Of a DNA stretch of 64,000 nucleotides, positions 31,665-41,466 are shown one piece after another. The translations under genes were made by a program, and so were the position numbers. Below the pieces are notes generated by a model. The model saw only the letters and a program-made list of their open reading frames with translations, was not told the origin of the DNA and did no database searches. The DNA comes from Stutzerimonas azotifigens DSM 17556 (GTDB taxonomy: Bacteria; Pseudomonadota; Gammaproteobacteria; Pseudomonadales; Pseudomonadaceae), in contig NZ_KE384407.1 in NCBI RefSeq assembly GCF_000425625.1, forward strand, positions 356,613-420,612. Reading direction: 5' to 3'. Position 1 is the first letter of the stretch; every line of letters begins with the position of its first letter.

Positions 31665-32352
31665 GGCACGGTCCTCTATTTACGTTCGCCGCGACGATGG
31701 GCCGCAGCGATTTGCTAAATAGAAATTCGCGCCAATTACGTGAAATGTCAATTGAATTATGCGAATAAATTTCGCCTGAAATCAGTGCGTTGAGAACGTC
31801 TTTCGCACGAGATTTGTGCATTTTTCACGGGCTACTGCTGAGTTCCCAACAAAAAGCCAAATCGACTATTTATTGATTTAAATCAGTATATTAACCTTGC
31901 TGGTGTGCTTGACGATGAGCGATATCTGACTTTTAGGTCAACAAAAAGTACGCCTGGTGCGCGGCATGGAGAAAAATTTTTACATCAGCGAAAGGGCCAC
32001 CAATCACATGCCAATAACGAACAAAAAATTGCTCTTTCTAAGCGTGAAAATTCCAGTTCTTTTTCATCTTTAAGCCCTTGTTTTTACTGGGCTGGAGAGG
32101 GCGTCCGGCGACCCCCCGGGATGGGCGCCGGAAGGCCCGCTCCGCTGCCCAGCCGGAACGGTGCGCAGGTGCTGGAGAACGGGGCACAGCGATGGTGCAG
32201 GCATTTTCCTGGCATGCAACCTGCAATTCCCGCTGCGACCGAGGATGGCGAATCGCCTTGTCGACGACGCCCGGTCAGCCTCGATCACTGCACGGAACGC
32301 CCTTTTAGCGAGCCGTTCACGAGCCGTAGAAGCCTTGCATCTGGAGAACGAC
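31665..32352. promoter_or_regulatory. AT-rich divergent control region of the iac operon and the uptake block
   Basis: The 688 bp between iacH and the divergent ABC binding-protein gene hold no believable gene. The part at about 31715-32070 is far richer in A/T than the rest of the window. It contains a 12-bp palindrome TGATTTAAATCA (31874-31885), GCGAA-TAAAT-TTCGC (31761-31775) and CAATTACGTGAAATG (31733-31747), which resembles the perfect palindrome at 52305. Promoters for both directions and binding sites for IacR or another regulator are expected here. Confidence 0.65.
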
Positions 32353-33516
32353 ATGCTGCTGAAGAAAGTCGCGCCATTCCTGCTATCGAGCGTTTTTGGC
32401 CTGTCTCAGGCGTTGCCGGGCACCGCCCTGGCGGATGTGAAGATCGGCGTCATCACCTCCTCCACCGGCCCCATCGCGCTGGTCGGCATCCCGCAGAAGA
32501 ACAGCATCGCGCTGATGCCCACCGAGATCGGCGGCCAGAAGGTGAAGTACATCCCACTGGATGACGGCAGCGATCCGACCGCCTCGGTGAAGGCCTTCAA
32601 GAAGCTGATCGACGAAGAGCAGGTGGACGCCATCATCGGCCCGAGCGGGTCGCCCAACGCGATGGGCGTGATTCAGTTCGCCGCCGAGTCCGGCACTCCG
32701 ATGCTGGCCCCGGTGGGCACCGCCGCCGTGGTCCTGCCGATGACCGAGCAGAAGAAATGGGTGTTCAAGACCACCCAGAACGACGACCTGATCGCTGCCG
32801 CACTGATGGACGACATGGTCAAGCGCGGGGTGAAGACCCTGGGCTTCGTCGGCACCGCCGACCCCTATGGCGAGAACTGGGCCAAGGTGATGAGCGGCCT
32901 GGCCGAGCAGCATGGCCTCAAGATCGTCGCCAGCGAGCGCTTCCAGCGCCAGGATACTTCGATGACCGGCCAGGGCCTGAAGATCCTGATGGCAAAGCCC
33001 GACGCCGTACTGGTCGCCGCCCCCGGCAGCTCCTCGGTTATGCCGCAGACCACCCTCGCCGACCAGGGCTACAAGGGCCAGATCTACCAGACCCACGGCG
33101 CGGCACTGGACCCGTTCCTCAAGCTCGGCGGCAAGAAGGTCGAAGGCACCATCCTCGCCGCCAGCCTGATGCTGGTGATCGGCGAGGTGGACGACAGCCA
33201 CCCCTCCAAGGCCATCGCCGCCGACTACATCGAGCGCTACAAGGAAATGTACGGCGAAACCCCCGCCACCTTCGGCGCCAACGTCTACGACGCCGGGCTG
33301 CTGCTGGAGCGCGCTATTCCCGAAGCCGAGAAGGTCGCCCAGCCGGGTACCGCGGAATTCCGCGCGGCGCTGCGCGATGCACTGGAAAAGACCCAGGAGC
33401 TGGCCGCCACCCAGGGCGTCTACAACATGACCCCCGAGGACCACAGCGGCTTCGACGAGCGCGGCCGAGAGCTGATCACCGTCAAGAACGGCCAGTGGAC
33501 CCTGCTCAAGGACTGA
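32353..33516 (+). CDS. Branched-chain-type ABC transporter substrate-binding protein
   Basis: A 387-residue periplasmic protein of the LivJ family (type I fold). The signal peptide MLLKKVAPFLLSSVFGLSQALPGTALA is followed by DVKIGVITSSTGPIALVGIP, the usual opening of these proteins. They bind amino acids or aromatic acids. The matching permease and ATPase genes are 5-9 kb downstream on the same strand (38.6-42.2 kb), with a TRAP transporter and two enzymes in between. It is divergent from the auxin operon. I chose ATG 32353 (GGAGAACGAC before it); the frame is open to 32161. Confidence 0.9.
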   Translation: MLLKKVAPFLLSSVFGLSQALPGTALADVKIGVITSSTGPIALVGIPQKNSIALMPTEIGGQKVKYIPLDDGSDPTASVKAFKKLIDEEQVDAIIGPSGSPNAMGVIQFAAESGTPMLAPVGTAAVVLPMTEQKKWVFKTTQNDDLIAAALMDDMVKRGVKTLGFVGTADPYGENWAKVMSGLAEQHGLKIVASERFQRQDTSMTGQGLKILMAKPDAVLVAAPGSSSVMPQTTLADQGYKGQIYQTHGAALDPFLKLGGKKVEGTILAASLMLVIGEVDDSHPSKAIAADYIERYKEMYGETPATFGANVYDAGLLLERAIPEAEKVAQPGTAEFRAALRDALEKTQELAATQGVYNMTPEDHSGFDERGRELITVKNGQWTLLKD

Positions 33517-33662
33517 AGCCGGCCCACACGCGACCTTCCACCGCAGGCAACCCCTTGCGTGCATCGGCATTGCACGCCGGGCCGCTGCCTGCCCGGAAAC
33601 CACCCGTCGACTCCCGCCCCAGTCCGTGCGCCACAGCGCCCGTGAGGCAAGAAGAGGTGCTC

Positions 33663-34643
33663 ATGAAAAAGATTCTCTGGACCGCAGTCGCCATGCTCAC
33701 CCTGGGTAGTCAGGGTGTGATGGCGGCGACAAACCTGAAATTCAGCCACTCCTATACCCAGAGCGATGCCCGCCATGAATGGGCGGCGCACGTGGCCGGG
33801 CTGATCAACGAAAAAACCAACGGTGAAGTCACCGTATCCATCCATCCGAACCAGCAGATATCCAAGGCGATGGCCCAACACCAGGGCCTGCAGCAACGCC
33901 GCATCGACATGGCCATCTATCCGCTTCCCTGGCTGTCGGGAATGGCGCCCCTGACCGAGATCGGTGCTCTGCCGGGGCTGGTCACCGAGCCAAAGGACGG
34001 GCTTGTCTGGCGCGAGCGGCGCATCTGGCCGATGCTGGAACAGGCGGTCGCCTCGACCGGCGTGGTGCTCGCCGGCTCCGGCTGGGCGATGGCCACCATC
34101 GGCAACACCGGCAAGCCCATCCTACTGCCTTCGGATCTGGCGCAGAACAAGATGCGCGGCCTGGGCAAGTCCTCGGAAAGCATGCTGATGGAGAATGGCG
34201 CCACCATCACCTCACTGCCAGCCTCGGAGATCTATCAGGGCCTGCAGACCGGGGTGCTCACAGGGGTGCTCACCCAATACGCCTCTTTCGAGGGCTACAA
34301 CCTCAACGAAGTGATCGACCACCTGATGGTCGGCAAGGGCTTCATTGGAGGCATGCACACCATCCTGCTCTCGCCCGGCGTGCAGAAGAAGGTGGGTGAC
34401 CAGCACTACCAGGCAATCCTGGAGGCGGTACAGGAATCCGAGGCCTGGTTCGCCGACAAGATGGCCGCGGACAGCCAGCGCATCGCCCAGGAATTCGGCG
34501 AGCGCGGAGTCACCCTGCATAGCCTGAGCGACGAGCAACTGCAAGCCTGGCTCGATAACGCCAAGAAGACCGCCTGGCCGTGGTTCGTCAAGAACGTGCC
34601 GGAAGGGGCCGACGCCCTGAAGGCCATCGACGAGCCGCTGTAG
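33663..34643 (+). CDS. TRAP transporter solute-binding protein (DctP family)
   Basis: A 326-residue periplasmic protein. The signal peptide is MKKILWTAVAMLTLGSQGVMA, then ATNLKFSHSYTQSDARHEWAAHVAGLI, the DctP pattern. The conserved Arg that binds the substrate carboxylate probably lies in the KMRGLGKSSESM segment (about residue 165). An AAGAGGTG site precedes ATG 33663. Two integral-membrane partners follow directly. TRAP systems import carboxylates with a sodium gradient; the substrate here is not known. Confidence 0.92.
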   Translation: MKKILWTAVAMLTLGSQGVMAATNLKFSHSYTQSDARHEWAAHVAGLINEKTNGEVTVSIHPNQQISKAMAQHQGLQQRRIDMAIYPLPWLSGMAPLTEIGALPGLVTEPKDGLVWRERRIWPMLEQAVASTGVVLAGSGWAMATIGNTGKPILLPSDLAQNKMRGLGKSSESMLMENGATITSLPASEIYQGLQTGVLTGVLTQYASFEGYNLNEVIDHLMVGKGFIGGMHTILLSPGVQKKVGDQHYQAILEAVQESEAWFADKMAADSQRIAQEFGERGVTLHSLSDEQLQAWLDNAKKTAWPWFVKNVPEGADALKAIDEPL

Positions 34644-34704
34644 CCAGCCACTGCCGGGGCGCACCACCCCGGCTTCCGCGAGAGCCCTGCAGAGTGAGAA
34701 CGCA

Positions 34705-35232
34705 ATGATCGACGCATTGTTGAGAGCCCGTCGCGCCCTGGATGTGCTCAATGTGGCCGCCAGCGCCCTGGCCGCCGTGGGCGTGGTGTTCGCCTGCTGC
34801 GCCATCACCTGGGCGGTGTTCGGCCGCGGGCTGGTCGGCATGAACACCATCTGGGAGCTCGAGGCCAGCGTCTACCTGCTGATCTACGCGGCCTTCCTGA
34901 GCCTGGCCTATTCCGACCGCGCCGGCGGCCAGATCGCCATCGAACTGCTGCGCAAGCGTTTCAGCGGCCGGGCCAAGCGCATCCACCGTAACCTGCTCGA
35001 CCTCATCGCCCTGTTCCTGTTCGTGCTGCTGTTCGTCTCCTCCTGGGAGATGTTCCTCAAGGCCTGGGACAGCGGCTGGCACTCGGCCAGCCTGTGGGGG
35101 CCGCCGCTCTGGGTGCCCTACCTGGCCATCCCGATCGGCACCGCGCTGATCATCCCGAACCTGCTGCTGGACATCCTGATCCGGCTGTGCGGCCAAGAGG
35201 CGCCAGCGGACAACATAACGGGGACCCACTGA
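34705..35232 (+). CDS. TRAP transporter small membrane subunit (DctQ family)
   Basis: A 175-residue protein with four membrane segments at about 15-39, 53-69, 97-117 and 136-158, the DctQ topology. It lies between the DctP and DctM genes and its stop codon overlaps the DctM start (TGATG at 35230-35234). It bridges the binding protein and the large transport subunit. Confidence 0.92.
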   Translation: MIDALLRARRALDVLNVAASALAAVGVVFACCAITWAVFGRGLVGMNTIWELEASVYLLIYAAFLSLAYSDRAGGQIAIELLRKRFSGRAKRIHRNLLDLIALFLFVLLFVSSWEMFLKAWDSGWHSASLWGPPLWVPYLAIPIGTALIIPNLLLDILIRLCGQEAPADNITGTH

Positions 35233-36554
35233 TGGATCCGATCACCCTGAGCCTGGTCACCGTCGGCCTGCTGCTCGCCCTCATCGGCCTCGGCCTGCCG
35301 ATCGCCTATTCGCTGGCGATCGCCACGCTGGTCATGATGGCGATCAGCGGAGAGGCCGAGCAGGCGCTGTTCATTGCCGAATCCGCCTTCCAGTCGCTGG
35401 ACTCTATCGAGCTGGTGGCCCTGCCGATGTTCATCTTCATGGGCGCGGTGATCGCCATCAGCCCGGCCGGCAAGGACATCTACCGCGCCCTGCACCGCCT
35501 GCTGCCGGTGCCCGGCGGCCTGGGCGTGTCCGCGGTGGGCGGCTGCACCCTGTTCTCCTCGATGTCCGGCTCCTCGCCGGCGACGGTCGCGGCCATCGGC
35601 TCCTCCGCCGTGCCGGAGATGATCGCGCGTGGCTATCCGCCGGCGCTGGCCTGCGGCATCGTGGTCGGCGGCGGCACCCTGGGCATCCTCACCCCGCCGT
35701 CCATCGTCCTGCTGCTCTACGGCGTGGTCACCAACACCTCCATCGGCCAGTTGTTCATGGCCGGTATCCTCCCCGCGCTGATGGTCGCCGCGCTGTTCTC
35801 CGCCTACACCGTGTGGAGCATGTGGCGTTTCGAAAAGGCCAACCCGCAGATTCGCCAGGCGATGCTCGAACGCGACCGCTCGGAGAGCGAGGCGCCCCTG
35901 GCACTGCTGCGCGTTGTGCCCTTCTTCGTGATGATCCTGGTGATCATGACCGCGCTCTACGGCGGCTGGGCCACGCCTTCGGAAATCGCCGCGGTGGGCG
36001 CCATGGCCTCCATCGCCCTGGTGCTGGCAATCTACCGGGTCACCGACCTGCATCTGTGGAAGACCCTGCTGCTCAAGACCGTGCGCGACACCTCGATGAT
36101 CCTGGTGATCGCCGCGTTCTCCTACTACCTGGCGCAGTTCCTCTCCTACCACGGCGCGGTGACGGCGATCTCCGAGGGGCTGATCGGCACCTTCGGCAAC
36201 AAGTGGCTGACCCTGCTTGCGCTGTGGCTGATGATGGTCGCCATCGGCTGCTTCCTGCCACCGTTCGCCATCGTGGTGATCGTCGCGCCGATGTTCCTGC
36301 CCTTCGTTCTGGAAGCAGGCTTTGACCCGATCTGGTTCGGCGTGCTGATCACCCTGAACATGGAGATCGGCTGCATCACCCCGCCGCTGGGCATCAACCT
36401 GTTCGTGGTCAAGGGCATCGCGCCGCAGCTGCCGATGCGCGACATCATGCTCGGCTCGCTGCCCTTCGTCGCCATCCTGGTGGTGGCCTCGCTGCTGCTC
36501 GTGCTGTTCCCGCAGATCGCCCTCTGGCTGCCAAAGACCATGATGGGTAGCTGA
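35232..36554 (+). CDS. TRAP transporter large membrane subunit (DctM family)
   Basis: A 440-residue, strongly hydrophobic protein (about 12 membrane segments), the transport channel of the TRAP system. Typical segments are MFIFMGAVIAISP, GSSPATVAAIGS and GGGTLGILTPPSIVLLLYG, the conserved gate motif. It starts at ATG 35232, overlapping the DctQ stop codon. The open frame to 35094 lies inside DctQ and is not the start. Confidence 0.94.
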   Translation: MDPITLSLVTVGLLLALIGLGLPIAYSLAIATLVMMAISGEAEQALFIAESAFQSLDSIELVALPMFIFMGAVIAISPAGKDIYRALHRLLPVPGGLGVSAVGGCTLFSSMSGSSPATVAAIGSSAVPEMIARGYPPALACGIVVGGGTLGILTPPSIVLLLYGVVTNTSIGQLFMAGILPALMVAALFSAYTVWSMWRFEKANPQIRQAMLERDRSESEAPLALLRVVPFFVMILVIMTALYGGWATPSEIAAVGAMASIALVLAIYRVTDLHLWKTLLLKTVRDTSMILVIAAFSYYLAQFLSYHGAVTAISEGLIGTFGNKWLTLLALWLMMVAIGCFLPPFAIVVIVAPMFLPFVLEAGFDPIWFGVLITLNMEIGCITPPLGINLFVVKGIAPQLPMRDIMLGSLPFVAILVVASLLLVLFPQIALWLPKTMMGS

Positions 36555-36597
36555 ATTGCGCCCGACCTCTCTCTTCATTCCTCTGGAAACCCCTGCC

Positions 36598-37797
36598 ATG
36601 TCTCATGCCCAAGCGGAACTACGGAACCAACTCCAGGCCGGTGCCTTCGATATCGTCGCCGTCACGGCCTTTCCGATGAACATCCCGGTCGACATCGAAG
36701 TGGTCGGCATCAAGCGCAGCATGTCGCTGTCCGCCTGCCTGTGCGAGATCGAGACGCGGGGCGGCCTGAAGGGCTATGGCTTCACCGCGATCACCGAGGA
36801 AGAAGTGGTGGCGAGCGCGATCAACGAGGTCGCCGGCCACCTGATCCAAGGCGAATGCGCCCTGGACACCGAGCGTCTGTGGGAGCGCCTGACATGGACG
36901 ATGATCCCGCGCGGCCAGTCCGGCTACGCCTCGCACGCCATCGCCGCCATCGACATCGCTCTCTGGGACATCAAGGCCAAGGCCCTGGGCCTGCCGCTGT
37001 GGCGCCTGCTCGGCGGTGCACGCAGCGAGGTGCCGGTATACACCACCTTCGGCTTTTCCTTCCTTGGCCGCGACGAACTGGTCGAGGCCGCCCGCCACTG
37101 GGTCGCCCAGGGCAATACCCGACTGAAGATGACCGTGGCCGCCGAAGCCATGCTGCACCGTGACCACAAGCCGGTGAACGCGGTGATCGCCGAGGACGCA
37201 CGGCGGGTACTGGCGGTGCGCGAGGCGGTCGGCGACGACGTCGAGATCTACATCGACGCCAACTGCAACCTCGACGCCGTGCACGCCCTGCAGTTGGCCC
37301 AGCGGGTGGAGGAAGCACGCATCGGCTTCTTCGAGGAGCCGATCATGCACAACGACATCCGCCAGATGGCCGACCTGCGCCAGCGCACCTCGATCCGCAT
37401 CGCCGCCGGCCAGAACGAGGGCCAGGCCTATCGCTTCCGCGACATGCTGGTCCAGGGTGCGGTCGACGTGGTGCAGCCCAACGTGGCCATCACCGGCGGC
37501 TACACCCAGTGCCTGAAGATCGCCGGCCTGGCCTCGGCGTTCAACGTCAGCTACGCCAACGGCGGCGCCTGGCCGTTCCACAACATGCACATTCATGCCG
37601 GCCTGGCCAATGGCAGCCTGGTCGAGTACCACCACCCGGCGGTACTGATGAGCCGCATGATCTACAAGGACCTGCCCGAAGCCAGAAACGGCAAGCTGGC
37701 GCTGCCGGAGACCCCGGGGCTGGGCTTCGAGCCAGATCTCGACGCGGTGCGCGAACTCTGCAAGCGCCCCTCCGCCCGTGGCCGTGGCAAGGGCTGA
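36598..37797 (+). CDS. Enolase-superfamily enzyme (mandelate racemase/muconate lactonizing type)
   Basis: A 399-residue enzyme of the superfamily that removes a proton next to a carboxylate with Mg2+. The N-terminal capping domain is followed by a TIM barrel with Lys177 in RLKM (the first Lys of the usual KxK is Arg175), metal ligands Asp220 (YIDAN), Glu246/247 (FFEEP) and Glu274 (AGQNEG), then Asp290 and His328/His331 near the C-terminus. It could be a racemase, dehydratase or cycloisomerase. Its nearest context, a TRAP importer and an arylmalonate-decarboxylase-like gene, suggests an aromatic or small hydroxyacid substrate (inference). Confidence 0.9.
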   Translation: MSHAQAELRNQLQAGAFDIVAVTAFPMNIPVDIEVVGIKRSMSLSACLCEIETRGGLKGYGFTAITEEEVVASAINEVAGHLIQGECALDTERLWERLTWTMIPRGQSGYASHAIAAIDIALWDIKAKALGLPLWRLLGGARSEVPVYTTFGFSFLGRDELVEAARHWVAQGNTRLKMTVAAEAMLHRDHKPVNAVIAEDARRVLAVREAVGDDVEIYIDANCNLDAVHALQLAQRVEEARIGFFEEPIMHNDIRQMADLRQRTSIRIAAGQNEGQAYRFRDMLVQGAVDVVQPNVAITGGYTQCLKIAGLASAFNVSYANGGAWPFHNMHIHAGLANGSLVEYHHPAVLMSRMIYKDLPEARNGKLALPETPGLGFEPDLDAVRELCKRPSARGRGKG

Positions 37798-37837
37798 AGA
37801 CGATGACCTCCCGATCCGCCCTTCAGGAGACCTGCCG

Positions 37838-38581
37838 ATGAGCCAGACCCCGAACCGCCCCACCGTGGGCCTGATCGTGCCCCCCGCCGCCGGCGAGGTG
37901 CCACCGGAACCCGTCGCGCTGTATGGGGCCGAGGTGAACTTCATCGCCGCCGGCCTCGGCCTGCGCAAGCTGACCCCGGACGGCTACGACGAGGTCATCG
38001 ACCGCATGGGCGAACTCAGCCGCGAACTCGCCGGGAACGGCGCCGACGCCATCGTGCTGATGGGCACCTCGCTGAGCTTCTACCGCGGTCCGGAGTTCAA
38101 TGCTCGGCTGATCGAGGTGATGAGCCAGGCCAGCGGTCTGCCGGCCACGACCATGAGCTGCGCGGTGATCGAGGCGCTGAACGCCGTCGGCGCCCGGCGC
38201 ATCGCCCTGGCCACCGCCTATGTCGACTCGGTGAACCAGCGCCTCGCGGATTTCCTCGCCGCCAGCGGGCTCTGCGTGGAGAGCCTGGCGACTCTGGACA
38301 TCGAGAGCGTCGAGGCCATCGCCCATGTCACCCAGGATCAGTTGCTGGAACTCGGCCGCCGCGCGCTGACCGCGGCCGGCCCGGTGGACGCGCTGTTCAT
38401 GTCCTGCGGCGGACTGCGCACCCAGGAGGTGTCGCTGCAGCTCGAGGCCGAGTTCGGCCTGCCGGTGATCTCCAGCGCCATGGCCGGCGCCTGGGCCGCG
38501 GTGCGCCTGGTCGGGCACAGCGGTGAAAGCCCCGGCAGCGGCCGGCTGTTCGCTGCGGGACCCGCCCCGGACGCCCGCTGA
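37838..38581 (+). CDS. Arylmalonate-decarboxylase-like protein
   Basis: The 247-residue protein is close in sequence to arylmalonate decarboxylase of Bordetella bronchiseptica as I know it: GLIVPPAAGEVPPE (11-24), MGTSLSFYRG (75-84) and ALATAYVDSVNQRLADFLA (123-141) align directly. Gly76 (Gly74 there) and the catalytic Cys190 (Cys188 there, in MSCGGLRT) are kept. The second Cys of the related racemases is Gly, so decarboxylase rather than racemase chemistry is expected. The natural substrate of this family is unknown. An AGGAG site precedes ATG 37838. It sits 40 bp behind the enolase-superfamily gene. Confidence 0.88.
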   Translation: MSQTPNRPTVGLIVPPAAGEVPPEPVALYGAEVNFIAAGLGLRKLTPDGYDEVIDRMGELSRELAGNGADAIVLMGTSLSFYRGPEFNARLIEVMSQASGLPATTMSCAVIEALNAVGARRIALATAYVDSVNQRLADFLAASGLCVESLATLDIESVEAIAHVTQDQLLELGRRALTAAGPVDALFMSCGGLRTQEVSLQLEAEFGLPVISSAMAGAWAAVRLVGHSGESPGSGRLFAAGPAPDAR

Positions 38582-38629
38582 CGCGCATCGGGCGATTCGA
38601 TCTTTATTGCTTCAGGAAGACCCTTTTAG

Positions 38630-39667
38630 ATGAATTTCCAAATAGCCATGTTGTTGGGCCAGGACGGCGTGACCAACGGTGCGATCTACGCGTTGCTGGC
38701 GCTCTCCATCCTGCTGGTGTTCACCGTGACCCGCATCCTGCTGATCCCGCTCGGCGAGTTCGTGACCTTCGGCGCCCTGACCATGGCCGCGCTGCAGGCC
38801 GGCGAGCCGACCCGGCTGGTCTGGCTGCTGCTCGCCCTGACCCTGGTCGACTGCGCGCTGGACCTGCTCGCCGCCTTTCGTTCGGCCCGTGGCGTGCGCC
38901 TTCCCAAATGGGTGCCGTTCAAGCTCGGCTATGCGCTCCTGCTGCTGGTACTGGTCCAGAACCTGCCGCTGGCCGAGCTGCCGATGGCGATGCAGGCCAT
39001 CCTGACCCTGGCGCTGGTGGTACCGCTAGGGCCGCAGATGTACCGCCTGTTCTTCCAGCCGATCGCTGCCGCCCATTCACTGGTGCTGCTGATCGTTTCC
39101 ATCGCCGTGCACGTGGCCATGGTCGGCGTCGGCCTGTTGCTGTTCGGCCCGGAAGGGGCCCGTACCCGGCCGTTCTCCGAAGCCGGCCTGGCGCTCGGCC
39201 CGGTGGTGCTGAACAGCCAGACGCTGTGGGTGATCGCCGTCTCGCTGGGCCTGATCGTCGCGCTGTTCCTGTTCTTCGAACGCAGCCTGTACGGTAAGGC
39301 CCTGCGCGCCACCGCGGTCAATCGCATGGGTGCCCGCCTGATGGGCATCTCCCCGACGCTGGCCGGCAAGGCCACCTTCGCCCTCGCCAGCCTGATCGGC
39401 GCGCTGTCCGGCATCCTCATCGCGCCCATCACCACGCTGTATTTCGACTCCGGCTTCATCATCAGCCTCAAGGGCTTCGTCGGCGCCATCATCGGCGGCC
39501 TGGTCAGCTATCCGGTGGCCGCGCTCGGCGCGCTGGCGGTCGGCCTGGTGGAGGCCTTCTCGATGTTCTGGGCCAGCAACTACAAAGAGGTCATCGTGTT
39601 CACCCTGATCATTCCCTTCCTGCTCTGGCGCTCGCTCACCAGCCGTCACGTGGAGGAAGAAGAATGA
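38630..39667 (+). CDS. ABC transporter permease, LivH type
   Basis: A 345-residue membrane protein, longer than most LivH (about 300). It opens [27 protein letters not shown] and has the conserved [18 protein letters not shown] segment. It is one of two permeases of the branched-chain-type importer whose binding protein is encoded at 32353. The extra length comes from a loop at about 65-115. Its stop codon overlaps the next ATG (39664-39667). Confidence 0.93.
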   Translation: MNFQIAMLLGQDGVTNGAIYALLALSILLVFTVTRILLIPLGEFVTFGALTMAALQAGEPTRLVWLLLALTLVDCALDLLAAFRSARGVRLPKWVPFKLGYALLLLVLVQNLPLAELPMAMQAILTLALVVPLGPQMYRLFFQPIAAAHSLVLLIVSIAVHVAMVGVGLLLFGPEGARTRPFSEAGLALGPVVLNSQTLWVIAVSLGLIVALFLFFERSLYGKALRATAVNRMGARLMGISPTLAGKATFALASLIGALSGILIAPITTLYFDSGFIISLKGFVGAIIGGLVSYPVAALGALAVGLVEAFSMFWASNYKEVIVFTLIIPFLLWRSLTSRHVEEEE

Positions 39668-41466
39668 AACCCCGCTACCTCGTCCTCGCCCTGGTGCTCC
39701 TGCTCGGCCTGGCGCCGCTGGTCCTGCCGTCCTTCCAGGTCACGCTGCTCAACTACATCGGCCTCTACACCCTGGTGGTGCTCGGCCTGATCCTGCTCAC
39801 CGGGGTCGGCGGCATGACCAGCTTCGGCCAGGCCGCCTTCGTCGGCCTGGGCGCCTACGCCAGCGCCTACCTGACCACCACCGAGCAACTCCCGGGCTGG
39901 CTGGCTTGGGCCGGGGCCTCGCCCTGGCTGGCGCTGCTGATCGGCATCCTGCTCACCGCCAGCGTGGCGCTGCTTCTCGGTGCGCTGACCCTGAAGCTGT
40001 CCGGGCACTACCTGCCGCTCGGCACCATCGCCTGGGGGATTTCGCTCTACTACCTGTTCGGCACCCTCGACGGGCTCGGCGGACAGAGCGGCGTATCCGA
40101 CCTGCCGCCGATCTCCCTGTTCGGCCTCGCGCTCGACAAGGGCAACAAGATCTTCTACCTGATCTGGGCGTTGCTGCTGCTCGCCATCCTGATCACCCAG
40201 AACCTGCTCAACTCCCGCGAGGGTCGTGCCATCCGCGCGCTCAAGGGCGGCCAGGTGATGGCCGAGTCGATGGGCGTGAACACCTTCCGCTCGAAGATGG
40301 TGATCTTCCTCATCGCCGCGCTGTTCGCCGCGGTGTCCGGCTGGCTCTACGCCCATACCCAGCGCTTCGTGAACCCCACCCCGTTCGGCCTGCACATGGG
40401 CATCGACTACCTGTTCATGGCGCTGATCGGCGGTGTCGGCAGCGTCTGGGGCGCACTGCTCGGCGCCGGCATCCTCACCATGCTCAAGCAGTGGCTGCAG
40501 GACTGGCTGCCCAGCCTGCTCGGCAGCCAGGGCAACTACGAGACCATCGTCTTCGGTCTGCTCATCGTGCTGCTGATGCAGCGCGCCCCGGGCGGTCTCT
40601 GGCCGATGCTGGTGCGCCTGGTGCCGTCGCGCCACCGGCCGCGCACCCAGGCGCCGGCCGCCAACGCCCAGCTTGGCGAGCTGCCGCGCCGCGAGCTGCC
40701 GAAAAAGGGCACGCTGATCCTGGAGGCGCGCGAGGTGACCAAGCGCTTCGGCGGCCTGGTGGCCAACGACCGGATGAACCTGTCGGTGCACGCCGGCGAG
40801 ATCCTCGCCCTGATCGGCCCCAACGGCGCCGGCAAGAGCACCATGTTCAACCAACTGTCCGGCGTCGACGTGCCCAGCGACGGCGAGGTGCGCTTCCTCG
40901 GCGAGAAGATCAACGGTGTGCCGTCCCGACGCATCGCGCGGATGGGGATGAGCCGCACCTTCCAGCACGTCAAGCTGCTGCCGACCATGAGCGTGCTGGA
41001 GAACGTCGCCATCGGCGCCCACCTGCGCGGCAGCAAGGGGGTGGTCCCGGCCACCCTGCACCTGGAGCGCACCGAGGAGGCCGAGCTGCTCGACGAGGCG
41101 CGGCGCCAGCTCGAGCGGGTAGGCCTGGGCGATTACCTCTACGAGGAAGCCGGCAGCCTGGCGCTCGGCCAGCAGCGCATCCTGGAGATCGCCCGGGCGC
41201 TGTGCGCCGATCCCTGCCTGCTGCTGCTCGACGAGCCGGCCGCCGGCCTGCGCCACAAGGAGAAGCAGGCTCTGGCCGAGCTGCTGCGCAGGCTGCGTGG
41301 CGAAGGCATGGCGATCCTGCTGGTGGAGCACGACATGGACTTCGTGATGGGTCTGGTGGACCGCGTGGTGGTGATGGAATTCGGCCAGAAGATCGCCGAA
41401 GGCCTGCCCGAGGACATTCAGAAGAACCCGGCCGTACTCGAGGCCTATCTGGGCGGAGCGGAATGA
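39664..41466 (+). CDS. ABC transporter permease-ATPase fusion (LivM + LivG)
   Basis: A 600-residue protein joining two normally separate subunits. Residues 1 to about 320 form a LivM-like permease ([40 protein letters not shown]). From about 350 to the end is a LivG-like ATPase with Walker [10 protein letters not shown] (385-393), signature LALGQQR (about 499) and Walker B LLLLDEP. The frame is unbroken across the linker (about 320-350, Arg/Pro rich), so it is a true fusion and not a frameshift. Its stop codon overlaps the LivF-like start. Confidence 0.93.
   Translation: MKPRYLVLALVLLLGLAPLVLPSFQVTLLNYIGLYTLVVLGLILLTGVGGMTSFGQAAFVGLGAYASAYLTTTEQLPGWLAWAGASPWLALLIGILLTASVALLLGALTLKLSGHYLPLGTIAWGISLYYLFGTLDGLGGQSGVSDLPPISLFGLALDKGNKIFYLIWALLLLAILITQNLLNSREGRAIRALKGGQVMAESMGVNTFRSKMVIFLIAALFAAVSGWLYAHTQRFVNPTPFGLHMGIDYLFMALIGGVGSVWGALLGAGILTMLKQWLQDWLPSLLGSQGNYETIVFGLLIVLLMQRAPGGLWPMLVRLVPSRHRPRTQAPAANAQLGELPRRELPKKGTLILEAREVTKRFGGLVANDRMNLSVHAGEILALIGPNGAGKSTMFNQLSGVDVPSDGEVRFLGEKINGVPSRRIARMGMSRTFQHVKLLPTMSVLENVAIGAHLRGSKGVVPATLHLERTEEAELLDEARRQLERVGLGDYLYEEAGSLALGQQRILEIARALCADPCLLLLDEPAAGLRHKEKQALAELLRRLRGEGMAILLVEHDMDFVMGLVDRVVVMEFGQKIAEGLPEDIQKNPAVLEAYLGGAE

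Noticed and set aside
31905..32564. Plus-strand frame of 219 codons in the iac control region
   Set aside because: No domain, poor ribosome-binding site, overlaps the signal peptide of the ABC protein in another frame.
37838..38581. Asp/Glu racemase for the arylmalonate-decarboxylase-like gene
   Set aside because: The first of two catalytic Cys is Gly76; only Cys190 remains, which fits a decarboxylase.
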